This document shows positions 32,833 through 42,682 of a stretch of 64,000 nucleotides of DNA, piece by piece. A program made the translations under genes and the position numbers. This stretch comes from Chitinophagales bacterium. GTDB taxonomy: Bacteria; Bacteroidota; Bacteroidia; Chitinophagales; UBA10324. How positions within the stretch are numbered: position 1 is the first letter of the stretch; every line of letters begins with the position of its first letter. The stretch is taken from assembly GCA_025057275.1 (NCBI GenBank), contig JANWXQ010000041.1:1-64000 (forward strand). Direction: 5' to 3'. The notes beneath the pieces were generated by a model. It was not told the DNA's origin. It did no database searches and saw only the letters and a program-made list of their open reading frames with translations.

Positions 32833-34428
32833 ATGATGAACAAACGCCTTGTTGTCTGGCTACCCCTTTTGCTCTCCTTGGCCCTGGCGCTGGGTATTCA
32901 GTTCGGTTTGCTGATCAGCGGCAGCCGCCCTTCCCTGTTTTCTTCCGGCCCTCCATCCATAGTGGATGAAGTAATCGGCTACATCAACGACCGCTATGTG
33001 GATACGGTAAATGTGCAACAAATGGAGCAGCAGTCCGTCGCTCTGGTGCTGCATCGGCTGGATCCGTTTTCCACCTTCATTCCTGCCCAGGAACTGACGC
33101 GGGTTCAGGAAGAAATGGAAGGAATGTTTGAGGGAATTGGCATTGAGTTTTTTTTGGTTCACGATACGGTCATGGTCATTAGCGTCATTGGCGGTGGACC
33201 GGCCGAGCGGGCGGGTCTTCAGGCAGGTGACCAAATCATCACCATCAATGACAGCCTGTTCAGCGGGACGGGCATCACCGACTGGGATGTGGTGCGCAGG
33301 CTCAGGGGACGCAAAGGCACCCGGGTGAAGCTGGGTATCCGGCGTCCCGGACTCGATGAACTCATGCAGGTCACTATTGAGCGCGGAAAGATTCCTATGA
33401 ACAGCATCGATGCTGCTTACCTGATGGATGCCCAGACCGGATTTATCCGCATCAGCCGTTTCAGTGAGAACACCCACCGCGAATTCGTTAAGGCCCTGGA
33501 ACAATTGCAGCAGGAGGGGATGAAGCAACTTATCCTGGATTTGCGGCAAAACGGAGGTGGCCTGCTGCTGCAGGCAACGGAACTGGCCGATGAATTTCTG
33601 GATGAACGCAAGCTGATTGTTTATACTCAGGGCCGCAACCATCCGCGTACCGATTATCGCTGCAGGCAACAGGGTTTGTTCGAACAAGGTAAACTGGTGG
33701 TGCTGGTGGATGAGGGTTCGGCATCGGCCAGTGAAATTGTTGCCGGCGCCATTCAGGATTGGGATCGCGGCCTGCTCGTCGGTCGGCGCACGTTCGGCAA
33801 AGGATTGGTGCAGGAGCAGTTGCGGCTCAGTGACGGATCGGCGTTGCGCCTGACGATTGCCCGATACTATACCCCTTCCGGTCGCAGCATTCAAAAACCG
33901 TATCGTCCGGTTCAGCCCGGCGACACGACTGCGCAGCTGACCGACAGTGTGGATGCTGCAGCCCCGAGCTTTCACACCGCCAACGGACGTATCGTGTATG
34001 GCGGCGGAGGTATTCTTCCGGACGTCATCGTAGAACACGACACCAGCCAGCGCAACAACCGTTTTCTGAACCAGGTGCTGGCTGCTGGACTGATTCCGCA
34101 GTTTGCCTATTCGTATTTTCAGAAAAACAAATCTTCACTGGAAACCTATCGGTCACCGGAAGATTTTCGCAAAAGGTTTGAGGTGAGTTCCTCGCAATAC
34201 GATGAGTTCGTTGCGTATGCCAAAGGAAAAATACCTCAGGCTGATGTTGAACAAATTCGCAAGGCCCGCGAAGACATCACCCATCGGATCAAGGCTTTTA
34301 TTGCCCGTGAGCTGTTTTCCTCCTCGGCTTATTTTGCCGTGCTCAACGACCGGGATGCCACCGTTCAGCAGGCATGGACGCTCATCAACGATGATTCTTC
34401 GTTCTCAGCAGCCAATTTGCGGCGCTGA
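32833..34428 (+). CDS. S41-family C-terminal processing protease
   Basis: A 531-residue exported serine protease of the CtpA/Prc type, attached to the inner membrane by an uncleaved or signal-anchor helix (residues 5-29). A PDZ domain spans about 95-180 (EGIGIEFFLVHDTVMV to GRKGTRVKLGIRR). The catalytic serine/lysine pair is Ser298 in DEGSASASE and Lys323 in RRTFGKGLVQ. A C-terminal helical extension of about 110 residues is typical of Bacteroidota members. It would degrade or trim periplasmic proteins. The double ATG at 32833/32836 is the most plausible start; the frame runs back to 32806. A bidirectional terminator follows. Confidence 0.93.
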   Translation: MMNKRLVVWLPLLLSLALALGIQFGLLISGSRPSLFSSGPPSIVDEVIGYINDRYVDTVNVQQMEQQSVALVLHRLDPFSTFIPAQELTRVQEEMEGMFEGIGIEFFLVHDTVMVISVIGGGPAERAGLQAGDQIITINDSLFSGTGITDWDVVRRLRGRKGTRVKLGIRRPGLDELMQVTIERGKIPMNSIDAAYLMDAQTGFIRISRFSENTHREFVKALEQLQQEGMKQLILDLRQNGGGLLLQATELADEFLDERKLIVYTQGRNHPRTDYRCRQQGLFEQGKLVVLVDEGSASASEIVAGAIQDWDRGLLVGRRTFGKGLVQEQLRLSDGSALRLTIARYYTPSGRSIQKPYRPVQPGDTTAQLTDSVDAAAPSFHTANGRIVYGGGGILPDVIVEHDTSQRNNRFLNQVLAAGLIPQFAYSYFQKNKSSLETYRSPEDFRKRFEVSSSQYDEFVAYAKGKIPQADVEQIRKAREDITHRIKAFIARELFSSSAYFAVLNDRDATVQQAWTLINDDSSFSAANLRR

Positions 34429-34463
34429 GTTAATCCGAGCTGTTAGGATAAGGGACAAAAACA

Positions 34464-34488
34464 GTAAGCCGGTGGCTTACATTTTTTT
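34464..34488 (+). terminator. Bidirectional intrinsic terminator
   Basis: A seven-pair hairpin (GTAAGCC, loop GGT, GGCTTAC) is followed by seven T residues on the plus strand and by TGTTTTTG on the minus strand. It serves both the S41 protease gene and the convergent small lipoprotein gene, whose stop codon is inside the stem. Confidence 0.8.
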
Positions 34489-34689
34489 GATCATGGTATC
34501 TACGGTGGCCTTTACCGTATCCATCATTTTTCCGGCTTCATGCTTCATGCTGTCCAGCATCGACATTCCTTCCTCTACCATCTGATCTAAAGCAGTAGTG
34601 TCGGCGGCGTTTTCCTTGTGGCTGCCGGATTTGCAAGAAGCAAACGATAAAGCGGCAATGCATGCCAAGCCAAGAATTACTTTTTTCAT
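34477..34689 (-). CDS. Small lipoprotein (70 residues)
   Basis: A 70-residue predicted lipoprotein. The signal peptide has a good lipobox (LSFASC, modified Cys at residue 19) and is followed by about 50 residues rich in Met, Asp, Lys and Thr that should form one amphipathic helix (MVEEGMSMLDSMKHEAG). The function is unknown; short helical lipoproteins of this kind are common in the phylum. A perfect -7 box lies upstream at 34712-34719 and a terminator overlaps its end, so it is a single-gene transcript. Confidence 0.75.
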   Translation of the reverse strand: MKKVILGLACIAALSFASCKSGSHKENAADTTALDQMVEEGMSMLDSMKHEAGKMMDTVKATVDTMIKKM

Positions 34690-34711
34690 TAGCGTTGCGG
34701 TTAAGAGCGTG

Positions 34712-34719
34712 CAAATATA
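34712..34719 (-). promoter_or_regulatory. -7 promoter element for the small lipoprotein gene
   Basis: TATATTTG on the minus strand is a full match to TAnnTTTG, 22 bases before the ATG at 34689. A TTTG lies further up at 34744-34747, but its spacing (24 bases) is longer than usual. Confidence 0.5.
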
Positions 34720-34749
34720 ATGGCGTTATTTAACAATTTGTTACAAAAA

Positions 34750-36054
34750 TTATTTTTTCACAAACTGCAATTTTAGTGGAACTCCCTGGAAATCAAAATA
34801 TTCTCTGAGCCGATGTTCCAGCCAGCTTCTGTAGTGGCTTTGCACATCATCGGGTTTGTTGGTAACAAACTGAAAAACCGGGGGGTTGCTGCGTTTCTGC
34901 TCAACCCGGTAAAACAACAGGGGCCGCCCGCGAACAGCAGGATGCGGATGGAGCTGCACGGCAGCCATCATTTTTTCATTGAGTAAGCCGGCATCCACCT
35001 GTTTGTTGCGATTTGTATAAACCTTCAGGACGGCATCCAGCAGTTTATGCAACCGTTGCTTTTCCAGAACCGATAGAAACACCACAGGCACGTCGGTAAA
35101 GGGAGCCAAGCGCCTGCGGATTTCTGCTTCGGCATCTTTAAGGGTGTGGGTGTGCCGCGGCACCAGATCCCACTTGTTAGCGGCAATGACTACACCTTTT
35201 CGTTTGCGTTCGATGAGGGAAAGAATGTGCAGATCCTGTTTTTGAACAGAGTATCGTGCATCGATCATCAAAATGCAAACATCAGCCTGATCGATGGCTT
35301 TAATGGCACGAATAACGGAATAAAATTCCAGGTCTTCGTGTACCTTACTTTTTTTTCGAAGCCCTGCTGTGTCTAACAGAATGAATTCACGATTGAACTT
35401 TTTGTAATGACACCGCAAAACGTCTCGGGTAGTGCCGGCTACTTCGGTAACCACAGCCCGTTCTTCCCCCAGAAGCACATTCAGCAAGGAGGATTTGCCC
35501 ACATTGGGTTGGCCGACTATAGCAACACAGGGCAGGGCGGTCAGGGGTGCAGAACCTTTTGCAGGTATACGTTCCGTGATGGCGTCCAGAAGGTCGCCGG
35601 TGCCTGATCCGCTGGCGGCAGAAACGAAATGGGTTGCCGCAAATCCGAGACGATAAAATTCCACGCCTTCTCTTAACCGCGCGCTGTTATCTGTTTTGTT
35701 TACTACCAGTATTACCTTTTGGGCCTGCATACGTAACAGGGCTGCCAATTCTTCCACATCAGCGGTAATTCCGGTGGTAACATCCACTACAAAAAGAATC
35801 AGGGCAGCTTCTTCCATGGCTATTTGTACCTGTTGGCGCACAGCCCGTTCCATGACGGCATCAGAACGCGGTACAAAACCGCCGGTGTCAATCAGTGTAA
35901 AAGTTTTGCCATTCCATTCCACTTCTCCGTAAATCCGATCTCGCGTTACGCCGGCCACATCGTCCACAATAGCTTCGCGACGGCCAATCAGGCGGTTGAA
36001 CAAGCTGGATTTGCCCACATTGGGCATCCCCACAATGGCCACGGTATAACTCAT
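34750..36054 (-). CDS. der: Ribosome biogenesis GTPase Der (EngA)
   Basis: A 434-residue protein with two tandem GTPase domains and a C-terminal KH-like domain, needed for maturation of the large ribosomal subunit. The first G domain shows GMPNVGKSS, DTGGF and NKTD. The second shows GQPNVGKSS, DTAGLRKKSK and ANKWDL. The KH-like end is HPHPAVRGRPLLFYRVEQ onwards. The ATG at 36054 overlaps the era stop (ATGA), so the two ribosome-assembly GTPases are translationally coupled. The frame extends to 36099, but that would lie inside era. Confidence 0.96.
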   Translation of the reverse strand: MSYTVAIVGMPNVGKSSLFNRLIGRREAIVDDVAGVTRDRIYGEVEWNGKTFTLIDTGGFVPRSDAVMERAVRQQVQIAMEEAALILFVVDVTTGITADVEELAALLRMQAQKVILVVNKTDNSARLREGVEFYRLGFAATHFVSAASGSGTGDLLDAITERIPAKGSAPLTALPCVAIVGQPNVGKSSLLNVLLGEERAVVTEVAGTTRDVLRCHYKKFNREFILLDTAGLRKKSKVHEDLEFYSVIRAIKAIDQADVCILMIDARYSVQKQDLHILSLIERKRKGVVIAANKWDLVPRHTHTLKDAEAEIRRRLAPFTDVPVVFLSVLEKQRLHKLLDAVLKVYTNRNKQVDAGLLNEKMMAAVQLHPHPAVRGRPLLFYRVEQKRSNPPVFQFVTNKPDDVQSHYRSWLEHRLREYFDFQGVPLKLQFVKK

Positions 36055-36935
36055 GCGCTGAAGCCCAGTTTTTTCAGTAAGGCCGGCTTTTTGCGCCACT
36101 GCCCGACCACCTTGACGGTTAGCAGCAAGACCACCGGCTTGCCCAATTGCTTTTCCAGCAAGGTCCGGGCGGAAATACCGAGCTGTCGGATGGCCGCGCC
36201 GCCCCGACCCAGCAGAATGGCTTTTTGTGATTCGCGTTCCACCCAGATGTCAGCCGAAATGCGCAGCCGTCCGGGTTCTTCCCGCCATTCGTTGACGATG
36301 ACTTCCGTGCTATAAGGAATTTCCTGATGATACTGATGAAAAATGACCTCACGAATGAGTTCTGAAGCAAGAAACCGTTCGGTGCGGTCGGTGAGTTGGC
36401 CATCGGGAAAGTAGGGGGGATGCTCGGGCAATACACGCACCAGTTCGCTGACCAGACGATCCAGATTCAGCCCCTGCAATGCTGAAACGTCCAGCACCGT
36501 AGCCATCGGCCAGTGCAGGCGGGCAGCTTCGCTAAGCGAGGCAACCTGCCGCGCATCCGCTGCATCGGTTTTGTTAATGGCTACCACCACGGGCAACGTG
36601 GTGGTACCCACGGCATCGGCAAGTACCTGAAGCTGTTCTGCCGGCTGGGTGGCATCGGGCAAAATCAGAACGGCGTCGGCATCGCGCAGGGCATGTTGCA
36701 CAGCGGTCATCAGATGCTCGTGCAATAAGTAAGCAGGGGTGAGTAGTCCGGGAGTGTCCACCAGAATGAGTTGATAGTCGGGAGAAGAAAGAATCCCCGC
36801 TATGCGGTGACGGGTGGTTTGGGGACGGGGAGAGGTAATGGAAACTTTTTCTCCTATCAGCGCATTAAGCAGTGTAGACTTGCCTGCATTTGGCAGGCCG
36901 ATCAAAACCACATAACCGGAACGGAACGCTGACAT
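36051..36935 (-). CDS. era: GTPase Era
   Basis: A 294-residue GTPase that binds the 3' end of 16S rRNA and checks small-subunit maturation. The G1 motif is GLPNAGKST, G3 is DTPGLL, and G4 is NKTD. The C-terminal KH domain contains IWVERESQKAILLGRGG, typical of Era. The ATG at 36935 is chosen over a TTG at 36947, which lies at the edge of the tRNA terminator. The der gene follows with a four-base overlap. Upstream is the initiator tRNA with its own terminator, so era needs its own promoter or read-through; none is clear. Confidence 0.95.
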   Translation of the reverse strand: MSAFRSGYVVLIGLPNAGKSTLLNALIGEKVSITSPRPQTTRHRIAGILSSPDYQLILVDTPGLLTPAYLLHEHLMTAVQHALRDADAVLILPDATQPAEQLQVLADAVGTTTLPVVVAINKTDAADARQVASLSEAARLHWPMATVLDVSALQGLNLDRLVSELVRVLPEHPPYFPDGQLTDRTERFLASELIREVIFHQYHQEIPYSTEVIVNEWREEPGRLRISADIWVERESQKAILLGRGGAAIRQLGISARTLLEKQLGKPVVLLLTVKVVGQWRKKPALLKKLGFSA

Positions 36936-36947
36936 GGCTGAAAACAA

Positions 36948-36975
36948 AAAATCCTTCAGCGAACTGAAGGATTTT
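36948..36975 (-). terminator. Intrinsic terminator after the initiator tRNA
   Basis: A perfect 12-pair hairpin with loop TTCG (read on the minus strand) is followed by TTGTTTTC after a T-rich stem base. It ends the tRNA transcript just before era. Confidence 0.85.
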
Positions 36976-36981
36976 GTTACC

Positions 36982-37056
<75 letters not shown>

Positions 37057-37064
37057 GTGTGCTG

Positions 37065-37094
37065 CAAAATTAAACATGATCGCAAATAAGCCAA
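37065..37094 (-). promoter_or_regulatory. Promoter of the initiator tRNA gene
   Basis: On the minus strand, TTG (37094-37092), a 19-base spacer and TAATTTTG (37072-37065) fit the phylum promoter. The -7 box ends 8 bases before the mature tRNA 5' end. Confidence 0.65.
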
Positions 37095-37095
37095 C

Positions 37096-38271
37096 TCAGG
37101 GTTGCTCACGCAGCAATTCCCGGGCAATGACGAGCTTCTGAATTTCCGAAGTGCCTTCACCAATGGTGCAAAGCTTGGCGTCGCGGTAAAATTTCTCCAC
37201 CGGAAATTCTTTGGTGTATCCGTAGCCGCCAAATACCTGTACGGCATCGGTGGCAATACGCACTGCCGCTTCTGAGGCATAGTATTTGGCCATAGCTGAA
37301 TAGGCTGTAACCTTTTCTCCCCGATTTTTCAGATCAGCAGCGCGCTGGGCCAGCAGTTCAGCAGCCTGCAACTGCAGGTACATATCGGCCAGCTTAAAGG
37401 CAATGCCCTGAAAGGAGGCTATGGGCTGGTCGAACTGATGGCGCTGCTGGGCGTAACTGCGTGCAGCTTCAAAGGCGCCGCGACCGATTCCTATAGCCAA
37501 CGCGGCAATGGAAATGCGGCCGCCATCCAAAACAGCCATGGCCTGCCGGAACCCTGCGCCAACCGGGCCTATCACTTGTTGAGGTCCCACGCGCACCTGA
37601 TCGCAAATGACTTCAGTGGTTTCCGAAGCGCGCATGCCCAGTTTGTTTTCCTTTTTTCCCGCCAGGAGTCCTGGTGTGCCCCGCTCTACGATGAAAGCGG
37701 TGGCGTTGTCGCGGGTGCGCGGCGGGCCGGTACGTGCAATGATCACCAAAACATCTGCAGAATTTCCATGAGTAATCCAGCACTTGGTGCCATTCAGAAT
37801 CCATTCGTTTCCGTCGGCCACGGCCGTAAAGGCCATATTGCCCGCATCGCTTCCCGTGTTGGGTTCGGTAAGCGCCCAGGCGCCCAGCCACTGACCGGAG
37901 GCCAATGCAGGCAGATAGCGCTGCTTTTGTTCTTCGCTGCCGAAGTACAGAATGTGACCGGTGCACAGGCTGTTATGCGCCGCTACCGAAAGCGCAATGG
38001 CTCCACACACCCGGGCCAGCTCGCTGATAACCACAATGTATTCCTGATAGCCCAGTCCGGCTCCTCCATAGTGTTCGGGAACGAGCACACCCATGAAACC
38101 CTGCTCACCCAGCCGGTGAAACAACTCCCGCGGAACAGTTTGCGATTCATCCCATTGCATGACATGCGGTCGGATGTATCGCTCAGCAAAGTCGCGTGTG
38201 GCTGCAGCGATGTGCTGCATGGCTTCCGTCGGGGCAAAGCTGATGCCTTCGGTGTGGACGTCCTGAATCAT
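37096..38271 (-). CDS. Acyl-CoA dehydrogenase
   Basis: A 391-residue FAD enzyme that introduces the alpha-beta double bond into acyl-CoA in fatty-acid or branched-chain amino-acid breakdown. The order is an N-terminal helical domain, a middle domain with [14 protein letters not shown] and [11 protein letters not shown], and a C-terminal domain with [20 protein letters not shown]. The catalytic Glu is in the [10 protein letters not shown] motif, the position used by short- and medium-chain enzymes. Length and motifs suit a short/branched-chain acyl-CoA dehydrogenase. It lies 24 bases after the secreted protease gene, with no clear promoter between. Confidence 0.93.
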   Translation of the reverse strand: MIQDVHTEGISFAPTEAMQHIAAATRDFAERYIRPHVMQWDESQTVPRELFHRLGEQGFMGVLVPEHYGGAGLGYQEYIVVISELARVCGAIALSVAAHNSLCTGHILYFGSEEQKQRYLPALASGQWLGAWALTEPNTGSDAGNMAFTAVADGNEWILNGTKCWITHGNSADVLVIIARTGPPRTRDNATAFIVERGTPGLLAGKKENKLGMRASETTEVICDQVRVGPQQVIGPVGAGFRQAMAVLDGGRISIAALAIGIGRGAFEAARSYAQQRHQFDQPIASFQGIAFKLADMYLQLQAAELLAQRAADLKNRGEKVTAYSAMAKYYASEAAVRIATDAVQVFGGYGYTKEFPVEKFYRDAKLCTIGEGTSEIQKLVIARELLREQP

Positions 38272-38295
38272 GTCACACGGATTTTCGCAACGCCT

Positions 38296-41217
38296 TTAGC
38301 GTTGGATAACCACTTTTTGCATGCCGGATTGCGCCGGACCCCGCCAGCGGATCAGGTAGGCGCCGGCAGCCACGGAACTCACAGGAATTTTCATTTGCTG
38401 GGTTCCCGGATTTATGGATTTTTTCCATAATACCGTTCCGCACAGATCGGTTAGCTCTAACTCGCATTCCGTTGCTACGGAAGCAAAAAGGTTGAGGTAT
38501 TGCGATGCTGGATTGGGCCAGATGCGTACAACATCACTGTTTGCTTCGCCCAGACCTACGTCCATTTCTGCTTCTTCCCAGATGTACAGGTCATCAACCG
38601 CAGCTTCCACAATGCTTCCGCCATCCAGATTGGCGCCCAGGATCACGCTGTCTTCAGCAACAAACTTGAGCTGTACCTGAGCGGTGGGCTGCACGTAATC
38701 GGAAACCAGGAAGGCAAAGTTTCTCCAGGCCCGCTGCGGATGATTGTTCCATTCCACCACCTTCCATGTGCTTCCGTTGTTGGTGATAAACACCTTCCAA
38801 TGATCGTTTCGCGGGTTGGCGCTGGCTTCGTTGGTGTACCAACGGTAATATGAAATGGCGGGGTTCACGTAGGCAGTTAGGTCAAAGACCGGCGAATAGA
38901 GCGTGGTGGCTCCGTTGTCCACGTCCTGCGCGTTAAACGGATCACTAGGGCTTACGTTGTTGGCAGTAACGGCACATACGTTGGTGTTGATGCCCACGGT
39001 GGTGTGATCGGTGCCGGTTTGCACGAGCGAAGCGGCATTCCCCGGAATCTGATAGGTAGCTTCCGGCTCGTTGATGATCCATTTTCCTGTGGTTGCTTTA
39101 TCGGTCGGATCGCCGATTTGCCAGGCTCCGGCATAGTTATCAAAATCTTCGGCATGCACCTGCTTGAAGCCGTAAAGCAGGAAATACGGAATGTTTTCGT
39201 CCATGGGGTCGTCCAACACGCCGGGCGGATCCAGGTAAGCCTGCAGGCCGAACAGATCGTCAACGGTAAAATAGTATTCCAACAAGGTGCCTTTGGGCTG
39301 CGCCGGCAATTGCGCCTCGTACTTATTACCGGTAACCTTACTCATCGTTACCGTGCTGTACACCGAAGCGCCCTTGGGCCGGTAATGACACTTCACACTG
39401 CCTATGTACGTGGTGAAGTCCACAACAACGTTGGCGGAAATAACAATGGGCTGTCCGCTCAACAGGGCCATGGGTTCGGTGTGGGTCAGCTTGACATCAC
39501 CCAAAAGAGTAATGCCGTGCAGGGCAAAGGCATGCAGGATGGCATCGTCGTTAGGTGTTCCGTCGTTGATATTGCCGTTGTCGTCATCGGCCGTAAGTGC
39601 ATCCAACAGGATTTCACGGAACAGTTTTCCTTCCTGGCCATTGAGGCCATTGGCAAAACCGTTGTATGATTCCGTAAACAAAGCCGTCATCAGCGGCATG
39701 CTTCCCGTGTTGTACCGGACCCACCACCAGCTACCGGCAATGATTTCCCCGTCGGCATGAACTTCGCCAACAATATCGTGGGGATACACTTTAATGGAAT
39801 TCTGATATTCCCGAATACCACTGTTGGTGCTCTTGTAAAATCCCCGTCCGATTTCCGGCACGTCGGTTAAGGTCATAGCCCACACATCGGCATAACCTTC
39901 ATCCATGGCACCATTCTGAAAATTGTATCCATAGGCAGCATAGTAGTTGTCGTTGATGGCATGACCGTATTCGTGATACACCACATCGCCCACCAGGGCC
40001 ATGGCATTGCATGTGGAGCTCTGGGCATAAAAATTTATGCTGTTGCCGTCGTAAAAAGCATTGCAGCTTCCGCTGACATCCACCACGGTGATCATATCGT
40101 CGTCCAACAGCGTGAAGGTCGGCCAGTAGCTTTTCATGTGATCGTGAATCTTGGTGGTATGGTAATAGCCGCTGCTTTCGCGTAGCGTGATCGCATTACC
40201 CAGCGTAAGATTGTTAACGCCCGGATTCAGCGTTACCGTGTAGGAAGAAACCGTTGTGGAATTTCCTTCATAAACCTTTGAATACAACCCCTGAATGTAG
40301 ATGGTGGCCGTCGTGGCAGATGTGATGCCGGGAATGGTGACGTTTCCCTGATCATCGGTGTAGTAATCCATGCCGTTAACCCGGATGCGCAGGTAAGCCA
40401 AGTTGTGGGTTTCGGTAGGAACCGTCGGGTTGATGGATACGGTGGCTTTCATGTTTACCTGCGCTTCAAAATTTCTGACGCGGTTGGCCCGGTATAGCAC
40501 GTGTCCCGTATGCGCGTCCACGTAGCTGAGGTAGCGATAGACTTGCAATCCGTTCCGCCCGCTCACTTCACATTCGTAAACCAGATGATAGGAGTACGGT
40601 TGCTCCGAAAGGCCCTGGAGGGGAAGAATTTTTAACTCATCGTTTACGTTGATGTTGTGCACGGTTCCGGGCAAATCAGCGGAAGCAGCAGCGGCCACTG
40701 CAGCTGCCGACAGAGATGGCACTGTGTTGACTGACAGATCCGGAAAATATTCAGCTCCAAAGAGCACGACGCGGTAATCGGGAGTCAGCCTGACGGTAAC
40801 ACGGCTGGTGAGCACCTCCAACCCCTGGTGCTCTTGGTAAAAATCCACGTAATGGTATTTGCTGGACACCACACTGCGAAGAACCAGCTGATCGGGCTGA
40901 ACACCGAAGGCGGTAAGGTAACTGCTGATAAAGGTTCGGGAACGGGCAACGGCATCACCCGGTCCGGGTGTAGCAATGCCGGCTCCGTAAGCACGGTGGG
41001 GCAGGCCCGTGCTTTCATCAAAAAGCACTTTCCATGCAGGATGCTGCTGCACAAACTGCTGCCAGGCTGGCTGAAGCCGCAACTGCTGCTGCCGTGCAGC
41101 ATTCAAAACGTGTTGGGAAGGTGAGCTGACAGGAATTTCAAACGGATCGCGTCCTTCATGGGAAACGGCAATATGGGCGCTTGTGCACAAGATGAGCAGC
41201 AGGAACAATTTTTTCAT
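38296..41217 (-). CDS. Secreted gluzincin metalloprotease (M4/M36 type) with T9SS sorting domain
   Basis: A 973-residue exported zinc protease. The signal peptide is about residues 1-20 (AHIAVSH). The propeptide includes an FTP-like region (YHYVDFYQEHQGLEVLTSRV). The zinc motif is HEYGH (415-419), with the third ligand Glu440 and the conserved Asp444 in DEGYAD; the distance and EGxxD pattern suit fungalysin/thermolysin-like families. Beta-sandwich domains follow, including a MAM/jelly-roll-like segment (YYRWYTNEASANPRNDHWKV). The type A sorting domain begins at RIWPNPASQY. It would digest extracellular proteins. The ATG at 41217 gives a proper signal peptide; the frame extends to 41265. Confidence 0.9.
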   Translation of the reverse strand: MKKLFLLLILCTSAHIAVSHEGRDPFEIPVSSPSQHVLNAARQQQLRLQPAWQQFVQQHPAWKVLFDESTGLPHRAYGAGIATPGPGDAVARSRTFISSYLTAFGVQPDQLVLRSVVSSKYHYVDFYQEHQGLEVLTSRVTVRLTPDYRVVLFGAEYFPDLSVNTVPSLSAAAVAAAASADLPGTVHNINVNDELKILPLQGLSEQPYSYHLVYECEVSGRNGLQVYRYLSYVDAHTGHVLYRANRVRNFEAQVNMKATVSINPTVPTETHNLAYLRIRVNGMDYYTDDQGNVTIPGITSATTATIYIQGLYSKVYEGNSTTVSSYTVTLNPGVNNLTLGNAITLRESSGYYHTTKIHDHMKSYWPTFTLLDDDMITVVDVSGSCNAFYDGNSINFYAQSSTCNAMALVGDVVYHEYGHAINDNYYAAYGYNFQNGAMDEGYADVWAMTLTDVPEIGRGFYKSTNSGIREYQNSIKVYPHDIVGEVHADGEIIAGSWWWVRYNTGSMPLMTALFTESYNGFANGLNGQEGKLFREILLDALTADDDNGNINDGTPNDDAILHAFALHGITLLGDVKLTHTEPMALLSGQPIVISANVVVDFTTYIGSVKCHYRPKGASVYSTVTMSKVTGNKYEAQLPAQPKGTLLEYYFTVDDLFGLQAYLDPPGVLDDPMDENIPYFLLYGFKQVHAEDFDNYAGAWQIGDPTDKATTGKWIINEPEATYQIPGNAASLVQTGTDHTTVGINTNVCAVTANNVSPSDPFNAQDVDNGATTLYSPVFDLTAYVNPAISYYRWYTNEASANPRNDHWKVFITNNGSTWKVVEWNNHPQRAWRNFAFLVSDYVQPTAQVQLKFVAEDSVILGANLDGGSIVEAAVDDLYIWEEAEMDVGLGEANSDVVRIWPNPASQYLNLFASVATECELELTDLCGTVLWKKSINPGTQQMKIPVSSVAAGAYLIRWRGPAQSGMQKVVIQR

Positions 41218-41375
41218 GGAAAGGGTATGAAAAACAGACCCCGCAAAGTACGCATTTTCCCTCAAGTACTCGAAGCGGTATTGTGGATTTTATGATAATG
41301 ACTTCTGTTGCCAGCCTCAAGAAAACAACCATGCTGTTCGGGTTGCACTTCAGGCAACAGGCGAGGTCTGGATTC

Positions 41376-41383
41376 TAACTTTG
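41376..41383 (+). promoter_or_regulatory. -7 promoter element for tyrS
   Basis: TAACTTTG is a full match to TAnnTTTG, 10 bases before the ATG at 41394. The leader would be only a few bases long. Confidence 0.5.
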
Positions 41384-41393
41384 CCAAAAAACA

Positions 41394-42665
41394 ATGTCGC
41401 TGTTGGCTGAATTGCGTTGGCGCGGCATGCTGGCCGACGTGTCGGCAGGCACGGAAGAGCATTTGACCCAATGTCGCACCGGTTATATTGGCTTTGACCC
41501 TACGGCGGCTTCCTTGCACGTGGGTAATCTGGTGCAAATCATGATGCTGGTTCATTTTCAGCGAGCCGGTCACAGGCCGATTGCCCTTATCGGAGGGGCC
41601 ACGGCCCTGATCGGCGACCCCTCCGGTAAATCCGAAGAACGTCCTTTGCTGGATCGTCAGGCAGTGATAGACAATCAGCAGGCCATAGCGGCCCAGCTGG
41701 CCCGTTTTCTGGATTTTTCTTCCGGCCGGGATGGCGCCCTGTTGCTGAACAACCACGATTGGCTGAGCTCTGTTAGGCTGCTGGACTTTTTGCGCGATAT
41801 CGGCAAGCACGTAAGCATCAACTACATGATGGCCAAGGATGCCGTGCGCAATCGCCTGGAAGCAGGATTATCATTTACGGAATTTTCCTATCAGTTGCTT
41901 CAAGCTTATGATTTTCATTATTTGTCTGAACATTATCAATGCACGGTTCAGATGGGCGGAGCCGATCAATGGGGCAACATCACCGCCGGCATTGAACTGG
42001 CCCGCCGGCTTTCCGGCCGTCAGTTGTTTGCCCTGACCTCGCCCCTGCTCATCAGGTCCGACGGAAAAAAATTCGGCAAATCAGAAGAAGGAAACATCTG
42101 GCTGGACCGCAGACTGACTTCTCCATACCGCTTTTACCAGTTCTGGATCAACCTGTCTGATGAAGAGGCGCAGAAATGCCTGCGCACGTTTACCCTGCTT
42201 TCCCAGGCCGAAGTGGAAGCGCTGGAACAACAGCACCGGCAGCGGCCGGAACAGCGGATTCTCCAGCAGGTTCTGGCCCGCGACCTGACCACTCGCGTTC
42301 ACTCCGCTGACGATGCCAGCCGTGCGGCCCGAACTGCTGCGCTTTTGTTTGGAAATGGTACCGGCGAAGACCTTTTGCAATTGGATGAGGCAGACTTTGA
42401 CATGATTCGCGACACATTGCCTCACGGCAGCATCAACCGCAGCTCGCTGGAAAACGGATTGGACATCATCCGGCTGGTTACCGAAGAAACCGGTTTCCTC
42501 CCCTCGCGCAGCGAAGCCCGGCGCCTGCTGCAAAGTCAGGGGTTAAGCCTCAACAAAAAGCCAGTTGCCGAAGGCCAGATCGTACGTGCCGAACATCTGT
42601 TGCACAACCGGTATTTGTTGCTGCAAAGAGGAAAAAAGAATTATTTCCTGGTTATTGCAGATTAA
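41394..42665 (+). CDS. tyrS: Tyrosyl-tRNA synthetase
   Basis: A 423-residue class I aminoacyl-tRNA synthetase that charges tRNA-Tyr. The HIGH-type motif is HVGN in PTAASLHVGNL, and the KMSKS-type loop is KFGKS in SDGKKFGKSEEG. The tyrosine pocket region is GGADQWGNI, as in the bacterial enzyme. The C-terminus holds an S4 RNA-binding domain (LPSRSEARRLLQSQGLSLN). The NUDIX gene starts 17 bases after the stop and is probably co-transcribed. It is divergent from the secreted protease gene. Confidence 0.97.
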   Translation: MSLLAELRWRGMLADVSAGTEEHLTQCRTGYIGFDPTAASLHVGNLVQIMMLVHFQRAGHRPIALIGGATALIGDPSGKSEERPLLDRQAVIDNQQAIAAQLARFLDFSSGRDGALLLNNHDWLSSVRLLDFLRDIGKHVSINYMMAKDAVRNRLEAGLSFTEFSYQLLQAYDFHYLSEHYQCTVQMGGADQWGNITAGIELARRLSGRQLFALTSPLLIRSDGKKFGKSEEGNIWLDRRLTSPYRFYQFWINLSDEEAQKCLRTFTLLSQAEVEALEQQHRQRPEQRILQQVLARDLTTRVHSADDASRAARTAALLFGNGTGEDLLQLDEADFDMIRDTLPHGSINRSSLENGLDIIRLVTEETGFLPSRSEARRLLQSQGLSLNKKPVAEGQIVRAEHLLHNRYLLLQRGKKNYFLVIAD

Positions 42666-42682
42666 TTTTTCATAACATAAAA

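Noticed and set aside
32860-34038. Minus-strand open frame of 392 codons opposite the S41 protease
   Set aside because: Shadow frame with no motif; the opposite strand has an intact catalytic protein.
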